In this document: positions 12,130 through 25,782 of the stretch, piece after piece
Position numbering within the stretch: the first letter of the stretch is position 1
Layout: every line of letters begins with the position of its first letter
NCBI GenBank assembly: GCA_900239685.1
Contig: OENT01000322.1
Span: 3,664 to 67,663, forward strand
Source: Rotaria macrura
Lineage: Eukaryota > Rotifera > Eurotatoria > Philodinida > Philodinidae
DNA: 64,000 bases
Reading direction: 5' to 3'
Translations under genes and position numbers: made by a program
The notes under the pieces: generated by a model
The model's input: the letters and a program-made list of their open reading frames with translations, nothing else
Told to the model about the DNA's origin: nothing
Database searches by the model: none

Positions 12130-13310
12130 TATAAATCTTGCATTTTTAACATGTAATTCAATTTGAATGAGATTTTTCTTAGACGTTAATATTATATATT
12201 TTATTCAATGCATCTAAAATAATACGAGAAATTCTCCATGCCTTATTTTGATCTGCTAAAATGTCGATGTGGGATAAAGTTTTTACAAGAATTAGTTATG
12301 CAAAGAAAGAAGATTTCTTGTAGAAGAAACAAATAATATGATCAACTATACGCAGTAGTAGTCTATCGCCAGAAAAAAAAAATCTTGGCATATTTTTACA
12401 ATAGAGGAAATCAGGCTTACTATCTTTATGGAGTGCATTAAAGTAAAAGCGCATGGTGAACATTAACTTGAACAACTCATATGACTTGTATGGCTTTAAA
12501 TAAGAAGATAATTTTACAAGTGATTATTCGTCGTCAAGTTTGAAATATATATGTTATAATAATGAATTCCAGTGTGAATAACCAAATTCTTGCATATGAT
12601 TTGAGGTCTTGACGTATTGCTATAGAGATACAGAGTACTCAAGGTATATGTTCATTAATTGCCATTATCCTCTATAGTCACGTTAGTAACGCTGATTCAT
12701 TTTTCAAAATTTTGATTAGAGACCAAGCACAGACATACATCTCAACAAGAAAACTTTCAAGAATTTTGTTTTTGTCTTTTCTGTATATGTATTACCACTC
12801 GTGACTGCGTGAGTGCATGACAACAGCATGCCATTCACCTACATTGACAAAAATGTTTTTCAGGTTTTTAAAATCAGAACATTGTCACTATACCTAACTC
12901 TCATCTAGATATATTTCCATGTGATATTTCACGTTAAAATCCAAATGAAACGAATATTTTTTGTTTTTATGACTAATAGAGATCATCACATTTCATTAAT
13001 ATGGACTGTAATAATGTTGAATGTTCATAGGATTTAATTCAAAACATAAATTCACTTCCGAAGATACATAGTAGATGTACGAATACGTGACAAATAAAAT
13101 TTTGGCCCAACTGTGATTAAACAGTTGGCGAATTTTAGCGTCAGAGGAAAAATTATAGTTTGCATACCTGTTCATACCTGAAATAGCAATGTTTTTCTTC
13201 GGATATCAATTTTGTAAGATTGCTGCGAAATTTCTAAATTGATTCACGTGATAAAATACACAATGTATTTTTCTTTGACATACTATTCGTTATCGTCGCT
13301 CTAGTATCCA

Positions 13311-13724
13311 AAAGGGGAAAAGGCGGATTTTTTGGATTTTCAAAATCCGAAAATCGTCCCCCTGTGAATGACGTTGTTGCGATCTGAAATTCTTCCCGTA
13401 TACAGGTTTCATGGTCAATAGAAGATCCTGAAAGTTTCAACTCGAACAAATGTTTCCTTCTTAAATTATGGAACTTTCAAAAAATAACTGGATTTTCTGA
13501 CCGTGCCCTGAAATGAGCATTTGTTGCATATTCATTATCTTGAGAAGGAAATATCCGTTTGCACTGAAAATTTTAGAATATTCTAAGGATCATGAGACTT
13601 ACACATGGAAAAAATTCAGATAGAAATTCCATCATTCACGTTTTGGGTTTTGGGATTTGGGGATTTCCAAAATCCCAAAAAAATCTCAAAATCTCGAAAT
13701 CCCAAATCCGCCTTTTCCCCCTTG
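13311..13724. mobile_element. Candidate hAT-like MITE with 8-bp flanking duplication
   Basis: The left end AAAGGGGAAAAGGCGGAT and the reverse complement of the right end, CAAGGGGGAAAAGGCGGAT, form terminal inverted repeats. The same 8 bases, AGTATCCA, flank both sides (13303-13310 and 13725-13732). An 8-bp duplication is characteristic of the hAT superfamily. The interior carries repetitive ATCCCAAA/GGGATTTT words and no transposase. The exact outer base is uncertain because the two ends differ at the first position. Confidence 0.6.
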
Positions 13725-16700
13725 AGTATCCATCTATGTTTGAATACTGTTGGAATAGTCTTTTGAGAATTAGGAGAAGGAATAGTAGTAAATATAAACA
13801 AGCAAAAAGCATACTTCCCTGAAGCGATGAAACTTTAGTCAGGATCGAAAAAATTAAAAACTTACATAACCTCATAAAAGCAAAGAATCATGATGAAGAG
13901 AAATATAGAAAAAGAAACACATTCATCTCAGCAACATTCTTCTTGTCTAACGATCCATTACTATGACATGAAAGTAAAATTAATCTGCATTCCCATAAGA
14001 AGCTAGAGTGTAAACGCTTACAGATGTCACAGTTTCACAAAGATTCAATAGTCGTTCAAATAGTATACAAGGAACATATCATGTTGATACTCTTTCTTGT
14101 GGAGATTATTACTACTTCATTCCTTACTAAGAATAGATGGATAATTTGAAGAATTTTCAACAATCGATAGAACTCACAGTTGTTCAATGCAGATAATATA
14201 TTTCCATTTCCTTTCTCATGAAAATCATATGCATTCTTAAAAAATAGACTTATTTCATTAAGTTAATACTTACAACGTCAAGAGAATTTAGAATAAGTTC
14301 GACGGAAAAACTTCCCTACGACTTGTATTTGATGTTAAAGCTTATCAATTATATACCATGAGTTATTCTAACACCTATATTAAGTTTATCGTAACATAGA
14401 GTTTTAGTTGTCAAAATCACGCTCCATATCTATATCATGCTATAAACATTGGCCAAATCAATATTGCTCTATTGACCAAGTACAATACAATAAAGTTGCT
14501 AGTCGATCAACAGGGTCTTACTCATAGTGTTATATCTGACTTTTGTGGAAATCTATAGTAAGATATGCATTCAAACTTTATTTCTACGAATAAAATGTAA
14601 TTAAACGCCTTTATCTCCAAGAGCAGTGTATATGACGAAGTTTCATAAATGATTGCAAAAAATAAAAAAACGCAATAATGCTCACATCATGCTAATAGAT
14701 ACAGGTACAATTTTTTATCATTGATCTCATTCTGCATGCAGTTAAAAGATTATTTGTTTTTAATTGACAAGTATTATCAATACTTGAGAAGAAAAGTATA
14801 AATTTCATTTGAAATATCTATATGTTACATTGCTTTTTGGAGGAACACTACATTAGTCTATACTTCAAGAACAGAAGATATTCAGTACGATATGCTTCCC
14901 TGTGTATACTTCTTATTATAGCAACTACAAAACACTAGAAAGAATCAATCTGCGCAGAATTGTTTTCGTTCATATTGATCTTGACTAATGAAGTATAGCA
15001 TCTTAAACAGCGAAGTACATAGCAGAATCTAGATATTATATTCTACCTTTTACAAGAAATCTTAATTCAGGTTTTTTCTCAATATCCTACGCATCAAAAT
15101 TGTATCCAACTGAAACAAAACGAGTCATTCGATAGTTTCAATTTGATTTCAGTTATTTTACTGCATAGTAAATTTACTCTAATTTTACCTAAATGAAAAC
15201 ATAAAAAAGGAAACAATAGAAATATGGAAGCAATGAAATATTTAAAATAAGGTTTTGGGGACAAAGAATTTTGTTGCATGTCACTCTTATGCCAATCTAG
15301 ACATTTTAATCTCTGATTATCGTTTTTGACATTTTCATCTTTGAACCAAACTCGGATTCTCTACACAGAGCGTCAAACAGTAAGTAATCTCTCTGAGAGA
15401 TGCTTATAGACAATTTGTTTTGTGATTCATTACGATCATGACTTGAAAATGTTAGTCATAACCGGCACTACTTACTAGGCACTAATCAAATAGATCCTAT
15501 GAAAGGAATGGAATATCAGTTTATTAGTGACCATCATGACAGTAAGATGACTTTCCTATGAAAGCGAATTTTTCACAAACTGATGATTAAGTCCATTGTT
15601 CAACACACTTTTCATGTTCAATTAATGGCTAATCTGAATAGAAATCGATCAATGATCATGAGTCAGTAGCGACAGATATGAAATATCTAGAAGTTTTCAT
15701 CTCAACAATGGAAAATGTTCATAAGTAGTATTTGATCACAATTCGAAACAGACTGTATAGTTAATTGAGTTGGTTAGACAGTTGAATCACTGGTGGCTCC
15801 TCCGTTTGGGCTAACTGGTGACTGTCATTCTCTCTCACAAAATGTTTTCCAGAAGAAGTTAAACAGATAGGAGTCGTACTGCGTCAAGTAGGCTTTGACA
15901 ACCATTGTTTAGCATCATCGCCACTCCTTCACTGATTTTCTGGATCCCCCACTGTGTTGAATCCACATACACTAGGAAATATTTCGATTTCATAATACTT
16001 TGATTTACTTAAAACAACTCGCATCATTGAATATTCAGGCTAAAACTAGAGTACGTGATGAATTGATGGCTAATGACATACGCATGTTTCATAATGAATC
16101 GAATAGAATGTATGCCTTCAGAATGACTCGGAAAAAGTTTAATCTAGTTTCAGTATTTATTTATAGGGTAAGTTCTAGAAATCATGAATCTCTTTGAATT
16201 TCTTGTATATGAATTATCTCGATTGTTGCTTAATAATCGACGTAAAATGTGTTCACATAATTAAAAGCTTTAATAAAACTACGATCAGTAACATTCTTTG
16301 AAGTGTCTCAAGTTCCTCATTAATGATATGAATATGCTTACTACAAGCGGTACTGATTACTAATGAAGCTTACGATGAAAATATCTTAACAAAAGGTGCC
16401 ACCTAAAAAATAAAATTTTGAAAATTGCAACTTGAATACACTAGCGAAAAAATTCTATGTGTTATGATTGCAACGAATTGATTTCAGTCGGTTTTCTTCT
16501 GAATTTTTCAATAGGTTTGTATTTAATAATAAAAGAAAATCTATCTAATTCTAAGCATAAAATAGCAAATATCTTCTGTTGAACATTTCAGCACAAAGAT
16601 AGACAAGAAAAAAAATATGATAACATTGCAAGTTTTCGCTTCCAGTACAATCTATAAATAGCATTTATCTTGATTATACCTGTTGATAGTCATTATGATA

Positions 16701-16843
16701 AAGTTTCCTGACAGACGACATATGATACAAGACATATTGAAATATAGGCTTGCTATTTTAATAAAGAACTAAATTTAAAATGTCTATTCAAAATTAATTT
16801 CAGGCTAGCGATATTCAGATTGTGTGAAATTTTCAGAAGATAC

Positions 16844-17041
16844 TAGGGATGCACTTTCAAGCATTTCGTTAAGACCGGTGAAAGCCGGTAAGCTGATGAA
16901 GAACCTACGGTGAAGACCGGTTTCTTATATGATTCAGACGACTCTCTGTTAACATAATCCAGCCATGCTAATGCACCGGCCTTCACCGTAGGTTTTTCGT
17001 ATTCTTACCGGCTTCACCGTTTTCTCACCGGTGCATCCCTA
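16844..17041. mobile_element. hAT-like MITE with perfect 8-bp target duplication
   Basis: This 198-bp non-autonomous element starts TAGGGATGCA and ends TGCATCCCTA. It is flanked on both sides by the identical octamer GAAGATAC (16836-16843 and 17042-17049). Subterminal ACCGGTGA/AGCCGGTAAG and CCTACGGTGAA(G/A)(A/G)CCGG words are repeated in inverted orientation, so most of the element can fold. The 8-bp duplication and TAGGG-type ends indicate a hAT superfamily element. It encodes nothing. Confidence 0.88.
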
Positions 17042-19476
17042 GAAGATACCTTGACTTCAATCGGGAGACTACCGTGATAATATGCATCTGAGCTCATCCG
17101 ACGTTTCAAATCTCAAGTATTATTCGAAAAGATCTCATTCTATCTAGGTGATAGTTATTATTAAGAGAACCTTTTGGGATGTAAAAATTGATAGAGTCGT
17201 TTCATTTCTCAATTCTAAGCTTTCACACGATTAAAAATTTTATGCTTTAAGAAGCTTAAAAATAGCGTTCTATTCATAAAAAGGTCTGTTTACATACAAG
17301 TAACAAAGTTCTCCTGAGACAAAGAACTATATAATACTTTCTATTTATAGATATATTTCGAACGAATGAATTGTTATTAAAGATAATTAAGTTTTCTCAG
17401 GACATGTCAGGATAAGGGCACAAGACAATGTCGAATGGAAACAGCTGAATTAACTTTTCGATTTCTCTGCAATAAAATAATTTTTTTGCAAGAAAATAAT
17501 AACGACAAGTTTTAGAAAAATCAAAATATAGAATAAATATAAGTATCAAAGTCTTCGATATTGTCCTTTTCTCTTGTGAGGCGATTTCGTTTATTACATG
17601 CATCCCAAAGCAATTCAATAGAAGATTATTCTATCGATGCTAAACTTTCAAGTAACTACAATGGCTTGCTTGTGTGTGCATATTCATAAATATCTTGCTT
17701 ATCAGCAAGAGTCTAACATATCAGATGATATTTATATCTTGTTCGAACAAACATAATTTTCTTGACAAATGAAATTTAAGTCAATAAGAAAACTACAAGC
17801 AAAAAGATAAAAATGCACTATATTCGACAGTATTTTATCGAAAGAAACCTTTTGTCCGACCTTCATGTTTATAAAGCAACAACAAACAATGTCATCGCAT
17901 ACCTAAAAATTAATCCCGTTGTCATCATCTGTCGTGTAATGTCATGATGTAACCAGTAAACTTCATGAGATACGATCATGATGTGAATTGTTAAAGGATG
18001 TAATAAAAAATGTTAATAAGCTGATTGTTTTCATATTTTTCAACGCAATTCAATATAAATATAATCTGAAAATAAAAATATCAATTGTTTCTATTGAGGC
18101 ATTCGAACGGATTTAATTGTTCTAAAAATTTCAATTCATTCGAAATCGTCCATTTGAAATAGAAAATGAATAATATAGTATAGAGCTTATCAAAACATGT
18201 TCATAACGAATGGAATGGTGTGTCGTCACGCTTTCCTATGTTAGAGAAAAATGAAACATGAAGAAAAATACTTTTTCAAATTAACTATAGTATATTTTTT
18301 CATCGATATATTATTTGTAAACAAGTAACTAGTTAGTGACGACGTGGACGACACAGATACTTTTTCCTCCAAAATAATAAGACGTTGTCTTCTTAAATTA
18401 ATGTCTACAAATAGTCAACAATAAAATTATTCTCTTATTTATTTAAACCTGCATTTTATAACACTTATATTCTCATTCAATTTCCCACTGTAATCAATAA
18501 CAATAGGATGGTTCAAAAAGTGGAAACGTGATATTTTTCAATGTAAGATAAAATTCTTCATAGTTTATTCATTTCTGTTTTCTTCTGAGTCATACTCGAT
18601 TTTTCTTTTTGAAGATATTTCGGTTTTTCTCATTGAATTTATTAATAAATTCATACAGTATTTTAGTACGAAGTATATTGGTGGTCCATAGAAGATTGTC
18701 TAGAAAAAAGTGGGCTGAGATTGACAGTTTTCTAAGAGTTAATATAAAAAGAGACAATTATCAAATCATGTACAATAATTATAATCAGACATTCGAAACA
18801 GGTGGTCATTGAAGCGTTAGTGGTTTAATTTCAACACTGAGTCATTAGTAAAAATGCCTATAATAACTATGAAATAGATTATCAAATGTACGATAAATCG
18901 TGCCCATCTAAATAAAAAATGTACGTCTCCATATTATTCATAGGATTTAAGACTTTAGTATAATTAAGTTAATTAACTATTGGTTCTGTTAAAATCGACA
19001 TTATCACATAGTACGGAATTTTTGCAATTGGCATAATAGAAGAGAATATTTTTTCATTAAAATATTTTGCCTTAATTAATAAGAGCATTCGATACTAATT
19101 ATCGATATAAAAATACCTTTTTTTTGTATTTAGAATACATCCGGAAGAAAAAAAAGGGAAATTATCCAGAAATTTGGCATAGACTTTGAAAAAAAAATAA
19201 AAAAATAAAAACAGATAATCGGAAATAGCATTTTTTAAATACAAACAACCAATGTTCATACGTGATTGTTGATGGAACCCATGGATATATTTTGATTTTA
19301 CTCTAAACTTGAAACAGTTGAATCATGCTAATACATGGTTTATCTTCCATAAAGATTAAAGAAAACATCCTCAATATGAAGATTACACTCGTTCAATTGA
19401 GTTCATTGTACATAAATAACACTTGTTTTCAAATAATTTTATTAATAAATTCATTGGTTAATTTTTTCGTATTATT

Positions 19477-21783
19477 CTATAAACAAGGTTTGACATCAAT
19501 TTCATCATAATCCATATTCTCGATTTTCTCGGATTTCGGCCACATACTTTGCATCAATGGTTGCATTTTATCAATTTCATTTCCTAGATTACACATGTAA
19601 CGTTCGACACAAAAACAAGATTGTTGAAGATACATCAAATCTAGTATAAGTTTATTGAAAAATTTCACGGTCTCTCGTTCAGATAATAATCTTGATAAGA
19701 GATATCTCCATAATAATTCAACATAAAAATTCTGACCGGCAAATATTAACAATGGATTATCAAATACACGGTCCATGTCGGTATCGGCACGATACCTATT
19801 AATACCACTTGATAAACTTCGAATGGTGAGAATAAGTTTTAGTAGGATAGGTTCATGTACGTATGCCATTATTCGTTCTGCCATCTGTATAATATTCTTT
19901 GTTATTTGCATACCGAACATATTGTTTAGTGAAGTTACTAATTTGTCATGAATACTTCTGGTAAGCATCAATTCGTTAATATTAACCATTGTTCCAAAAT
20001 GATTTCGAATTAAACGTATTTTATCATCTATGAATAAGTTATTAAACTCAGGAATGTGTTTAAAATATTTAATTAAGATTTTGTGTCGTTCTTCGTACTC
20101 ATTGAAAAATGTATATACATTTTTATGTTCTATTGCAGGAAATGGTTGATATTGATATTTAGTTGTTTCATAAATCTTTTCGTAAGTACCAAAAATATTA
20201 GTAAGTAGTGCTTGATCATATGCTGATAAGCATGATGGGATCTGTTCTCCGAAATAACATAGGGTGGGTGGACGAATCTATTAATAGGAAAAACATTTTT
20301 GAAGCGGTGTTTAGTGGAAATTTTCCTTGTGATACTTTCATTCGATTCTCTATAGGTTTCATTAATTATACGAAACATATATTTGAACTCTCTTCTACTT
20401 AATTTACATCTTCACTGAGAAAACTAATTTTAATAATTTGAAAGAAATATTAGTTTCTGATTAAAATTTTTCAAGATAAATAGAAAAAAAATGTATGTTT
20501 CTAGTTAATTTAACAACGTGAATGGGTGAATAAATTATGAGGCATAGATTCCTTTGTAATAAGAAGAAGATACACTAGAAACTAATAAATTATAATTTTT
20601 TCTAGTCTACTGATTATGAATTACTATTGTAGGAAGGGAAATTATAATGAATCGGTTGTATACTTTTGTTCGCACTATTCTACTTTGCAACAGTTGAATA
20701 ATATCTCTCTTACAATTATTATGACCTGTACGGTTTTGACACTTTATTGTATTAGTTTCTTATAAAAAATGGTGGAAGCGATGAGCAAATATTTGTTACA
20801 ATATATCCTGTGAACTATCAGATAGACGATTCAAAACAAGACTCGCTTAAACGAGAGAAGCAATGAGAAGAATTACTGAAGAGAAATCTACAAGAAGTTA
20901 TCTGGCGTTCCTAGAGATGAACACGGTATTCAAAATTCTCTAGAAAACTTTATTACTATCTTGTCTCCGTTTAGTTATGCCACTGTTCCAAGATCATATT
21001 ACGGTTGATGATAATAAAGTGTACACAGGTCATCTTGAGGTAAAGTATCGCACAAAATCAAATGCCAAGTTTGAAAATTTAAAATAGTCTCAAAATAATA
21101 ACTCATTATGCTGCATATTACTGAATAAAAAAATATGCATCTGAATCTGTACGGTAGCATGATAATTGATCTATCTATAAGTTTAGACACGGATTGAAGA
21201 TGACTAAAAACAAACCTATCTTTAAAAATTTATTTTCCTCAATGAAAGAATTAATGATTCAAGGTTATGTTTCCATCATATACCCATAGCAAGTTTCATA
21301 TTCAATATAGAATCATCTATGAACGAACATTTTCTACTATCTTGCTATATTAATACGTATATATATATATATATATGCAACATACGTACTGAGCCTAAAT
21401 CCAATATTGTTGATAGTCGTGCACGTTTTTGTCGATTTTGTTGAACGAGTTCTTTTCTTGCTAATTTCTCAGCATCAGATAGAATTAGTGATCGTTGCAT
21501 TCCAACTCGAAAACATTTTGCTAATCGACAACAATTACACATACGACGAGATTCATATGTTATTGGACAATCACCATCTTCTTGACAGATGAATTCCACT
21601 CTCTAATAAATAGATAAAAGATCTAGTAAAAAAAGAAAACAATAGAAACATTTAACATACTCCAAGTTTAACTGCATTTCGACGAAAAAATGCTTTACAT
21701 GGCATACAAGTTGGTACTCCAAAATTAATACCCACAGCAACATCATTGCATACTAAGCATAGACCCAGCTGTCGTGATTTCAT
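19477..21783 (-). CDS. Nuclear hormone receptor C, intact
   Basis: This is a three-exon NHR of 378 residues. Exons are 21783-21661 (41 codons, MKSRQ start, first finger, P-box [10 protein letters not shown]), 21602-21390 (213 nt, second finger and [11 protein letters not shown]) and 20277-19477 (801 nt, ligand-binding domain). Introns are 58 bp and 1112 bp, both phase 0, at the same positions as in NHR-A and NHR-B. The domain shows the EPILLK and [14 protein letters not shown] segments and ends with MQSMWPK plus an acidic tail. An AATAAA lies 34 nt after the stop (19443-19438). A second possible donor overlaps the chosen GTACGT at the end of exon 2; the chosen one keeps the 213-nt length. Ligand and targets are unknown. 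Confidence 0.92.
20278..21389 (-). other. NHR-C intron 2
   Basis: This 1112-bp intron is AT-rich and contains a short TA repeat near 21356-21376 next to the donor. No conserved element was seen. Confidence 0.65.
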
Positions 21784-24700
21784 TTTCGATTCAACTTTAT
21801 AGTTATATATAGTCGTTGTCTATTAGTCTTCTGTATATTATAAAATGAAAAAAATAATGTTTCTATCTGAAACAGATTGATAGTCAATGCTTTCTAGTAT
21901 CATTTGAAATGGTTGAAGTTGCAAAAAGTTTTGTTAAACTACACAAATAAATTAGAAAGTATTGTGTACCGTATTTCATCTACTAGGTGAATTGACGAGC
22001 GAATTGATGCATCTCTAAAGTTCGTAGTATCTCTTCTGAAACTATTACTGCTATGGACAACGAATCTATCTGCACACATTAGGAATTCCGTAGTAACTAA
22101 TACGTATAAAAAGAAACAGAAATGACGGATAATATGAAGATTCTATCACGTACTATATTCCTCTACTCGTCAGCAACATTGAGTTATTCTTGTCGATTTT
22201 AAAATCAGTCTATTTTTAGGAAAATTTTAGACAAAACATTACGTGCCTGTTTTCCTATTTCTTGTTATAAATCACTATCAATATAACTAATCTGTTAGAA
22301 ACTGAACATCTGTCATCACGTGACATGTGCTGTGAATAATCCAATTCGTTGATAATATTTCAAATGGGAAACTAATCGTAAACGTGTGTGCCTCGATTAA
22401 AAGGGACTTGACGAGTTACAAAGTAAATAATGAAAAAAAAACACCATGTTCGTTATCTGAGATGATATTAAATACAAAGTATTTAGATGATGACTCAACA
22501 TTTGTAGAAACAAACTGCAAGCATATCAAATTTTATCCTAAATAAGAAAAAAATAAAACATCTACTACACATATTCAGCGAATGTCAAAAGATTATTTTT
22601 TGTATCTAATGAAAAATAATTCATGATTTTGCTTTCTATAGTTTGATATAAATGAATTCTAAACAATGTTTGTATAAACATGCATTTTTGAATAATCAAC
22701 GGATAAAATTTTTCTTATGCAGCGCATTTTATTGTTCCATACTTTCAACACATGTTATTCAAATTGACAGACAAATAATTTCATGAAATAACAAATGAAA
22801 TTAAATGAGAGACGCACTTTCGACTTCCTTCTTGTTTGTGAATAATACACAGACATGAATGGTTAATCTTTAATGGCTATCAATTTTTCAGATAATCAAA
22901 CAATACTATTTAGACGGACGTTGTGTGAATTAGATTACATTTAGTTTTCATTTCGATAAAAGGGTGCTAGTTTGCTCTATCACTTGAAGGAATTCCTTTG
23001 AATCATATTATTTTATAAATACTGCATCAACATTAACTGACTGAAAAATCAGCCTTAGTGCTATCTAACACGCACTGTAGCTTTTATTTATCAAATATCG
23101 AACACAAAAGTAGATACATACTCGAAAAATGCATAAACTAAATAATACACGAATGCATCAAAATAGTTCTATAGAAGAAAACTGGCAATATCCTCACAAT
23201 TGAAACTTGATAATGGATCCTGTCATTCATAGAAACTTAGACTAATGTAAACATCTATTATATACAAAGAGTTATGAAAAGAAATTCTCTCCAATCACTA
23301 TCAACTCTTTTATGTCAATGTCAATTCTTCAACAGGAAAAAATGGCATGAATAGAATAAAGCTTTCAGTTAAGAGTCAGTTCATTAATAAATAAATTCTT
23401 CACGTTCTAATTAAAAAACACGCAGCATATAATATCAAAACTTTCGATAAGGTTTTGTATTGACAATCAAAAATCATATGCATGAGTAAAATAATTATTC
23501 TATTCCAAAAATTATCAAGAAAAATATTATAAATATTGTCTTATCGTGCCTTCAGTTTATAATACACCTTGAATCCTTCCTCCTAAGTTTACCGAAGCAT
23601 AAATTTATCGTCCCTTCAGCTCAATGTTACCAATAAACTAAAAATTTAACAGAAGAGGAATTCAAGTCTCTAAAAAAATTTGATGTATCGAGAATTTTCA
23701 AAAAAGCTAGTATATCTCACCGAATACTGTTTTTCACAATATCTTATGCACATTAAATGTATATATACGTATATATAAATTTTATCTTGCGCATCCTAGC
23801 GTAAAGAGCAATGAACCAATGTTTCCTGATTAGTTCTTGTTTTCATTTTATGTCTACTCTATAATTACTGCATGGAATCGATATATATAACTTGTGACGA
23901 ATCAAAGATACTTGGAAGTTAGAGTTCAGTATTCAAAGTTATGCTTTCCTATTCTGAAATCGAAACAAATGCAAACCAAAAATAGAACGTAGATAATAGA
24001 GATTTGATTATGAATAATTAATTGAAACGCTTACAGTAAAACAAAAGAAGCTTTACAGAATAATAAGAAAAGGAAGAAAATCGGAAACAAGCATACCTAA
24101 GCTCGATGATCATGCATGATAGAAAATATTCCATCTAAAAACGTACGTTGAAATATTAAAATAAGTGTTCATCAAAATATGTGTTTTAAAAATAGAAGAT
24201 GTAAATCAAGTTAGTCTCCAATGCCTTTGCTAAAATTTGCAAGAACAATAATAAAAGCTCTTCTGTCATTTGAATATGTTCATTTTGTCCTTCTCATATG
24301 TTCTAGACTCCTATTACTTTGATGAAAAATTAGTTACATAAAAATAAAAGACATGTGACGTGAAGGATTTCACTGTAAATTGAAGATTCTTTTGAAACAT
24401 AGAAAACTCGAATAGAATTCTTTTGTTCCAATAGATTCTCAAGAAGCGAGTTGTTACGAATGTACTTTGGTGTAGAAGAAAACCTGTAGGTCATACCCTT
24501 CTTTCAATCTGTCACATTTATATGTAAATGATTATGATTCAAACTTAACAGACGCAAAATTGAATATCTGGACAAAATTATATTGAAAATAACTATTAAG
24601 AATATCTGATGTCATCACACATGTGACATATACTGACGGAGGAACGAAAATACGATTGAATACTCAAGAGCTCATGCAACGAAAGAAAGGAATAATCGAT

Positions 24701-25782
24701 GTATAGTCAAAAAAGAGTGTATGAAGAAGTTACGAAAAACAGAAAAAGAAAAACAAGTTTGTCAACCGATAGAGGCTAGGTTACGTAGTCTATCGTGTCG
24801 AATGCATCGCACTCATCCTTCTATGCCAACGAAAAGAAAACACTCTGTTCCCCACGGGCTGACAGAGGAAAAATAATTAACATAAATATTCGTCGATTTA
24901 AGTGTCTTTGATTCGTAGAAATAAAATACTGTCGAAGTAAATCGATGTGTAAATTCACATATCAAATCTTAAATGAAGAAAGAAATAGAGAAAATACTTT
25001 TTTTTCACTTAGTGCCTCATCTGAATTACCTTATGCAAAGGGTATATTCTGTTTTTTTTTCTCACATTTTATTACAAAAGAAAAGGAAAAAGCGCGATGC
25101 GGCTACAGAAAAGAAAAAAACCGTACGAGGATAGAAGAGGAGAAAGAAAAAACAAGAAAACAGCATAGATTCGGTAATAGTACACCAAAACCAAAATACA
25201 TGAAAGAAGAGTAAGATCCAAAAGAAGAAGAAAAAAGCACTGACATTCGTTCAGTTTTTTTTATTATTGTTAATTTTTCTTTGTACACACAAAAAAGACA
25301 ATGAACAATAGAAACACGAAGAAAAAATGCACATCTTGACTGCCAAACAAAAATGATATTGACGGAACACAAATCAAAAAAAATTTACCAAGCAAAAGAA
25401 TAGATATAGAAAACAAAAACTAAGAGATTAGACTCTGTTTTCTATCAGGTCAAAAGAATGGCTAATTAGTGCATAGAAAAGAAAAAAGATGAGATGTTAT
25501 GTGGGACAATCAACAGGAAAAAAGAAAACAAAACTAGGAAGGCAACCGCATTATTTGAAATTGCTCTCTTCATGACACATACATACATTCATATATATAT
25601 ATATATATACACATATATATATCTATATATATATGTGTGCGTATGTGTAAATTTGGTTGCCTTTCTTTTTGATTTGAAATTTATCACCGGTCCTTAATTT
25701 TGTCTTTCATATTTCTATGAAAGTCTGTTATTTCATATCGTTGTAAGTATATTTGAACAAATTATAGTGAAAGTTTTGATAT
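21784..25782. other. Spacer, no gene recognised
   Basis: This AT-rich spacer lies between NHR-C and the Ser/Thr/Gln-rich gene. Open frames near 24945-25372 on both strands are runs of AAAGAAAAA composition and are not credible genes. A TA-rich microsatellite lies at 25591-25634. Confidence 0.5.
25591..25634. repeat. TA/CA microsatellite
   Basis: The run is made of interrupted TA dinucleotides with short CA/TG steps. It lies about 150 bp downstream of the stop codon of the Ser/Thr/Gln-rich gene. Confidence 0.9.

Larger units (their letters stand above)
12130..19476. other. Long spacer between NHR-B and NHR-C
   Basis: This 7.3-kb stretch has no gene I can support. It contains two small hAT-like elements, at 13311-13724 and 16844-17041. 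Open frames at 13592-13875 lie inside the first element and reflect its base composition, not coding sequence. Confidence 0.55.

Noticed and set aside
13592..13875. Overlapping open frames on both strands
   Set aside because: They lie in the repetitive interior of the hAT-like element and reflect its ATCCCAAA word repeats.
24945..25372. Lys/Glu-rich and Phe/Ser-rich open frames on opposite strands
   Set aside because: They are composed of AAAGAAAAA-type low-complexity DNA with no splice or start context.
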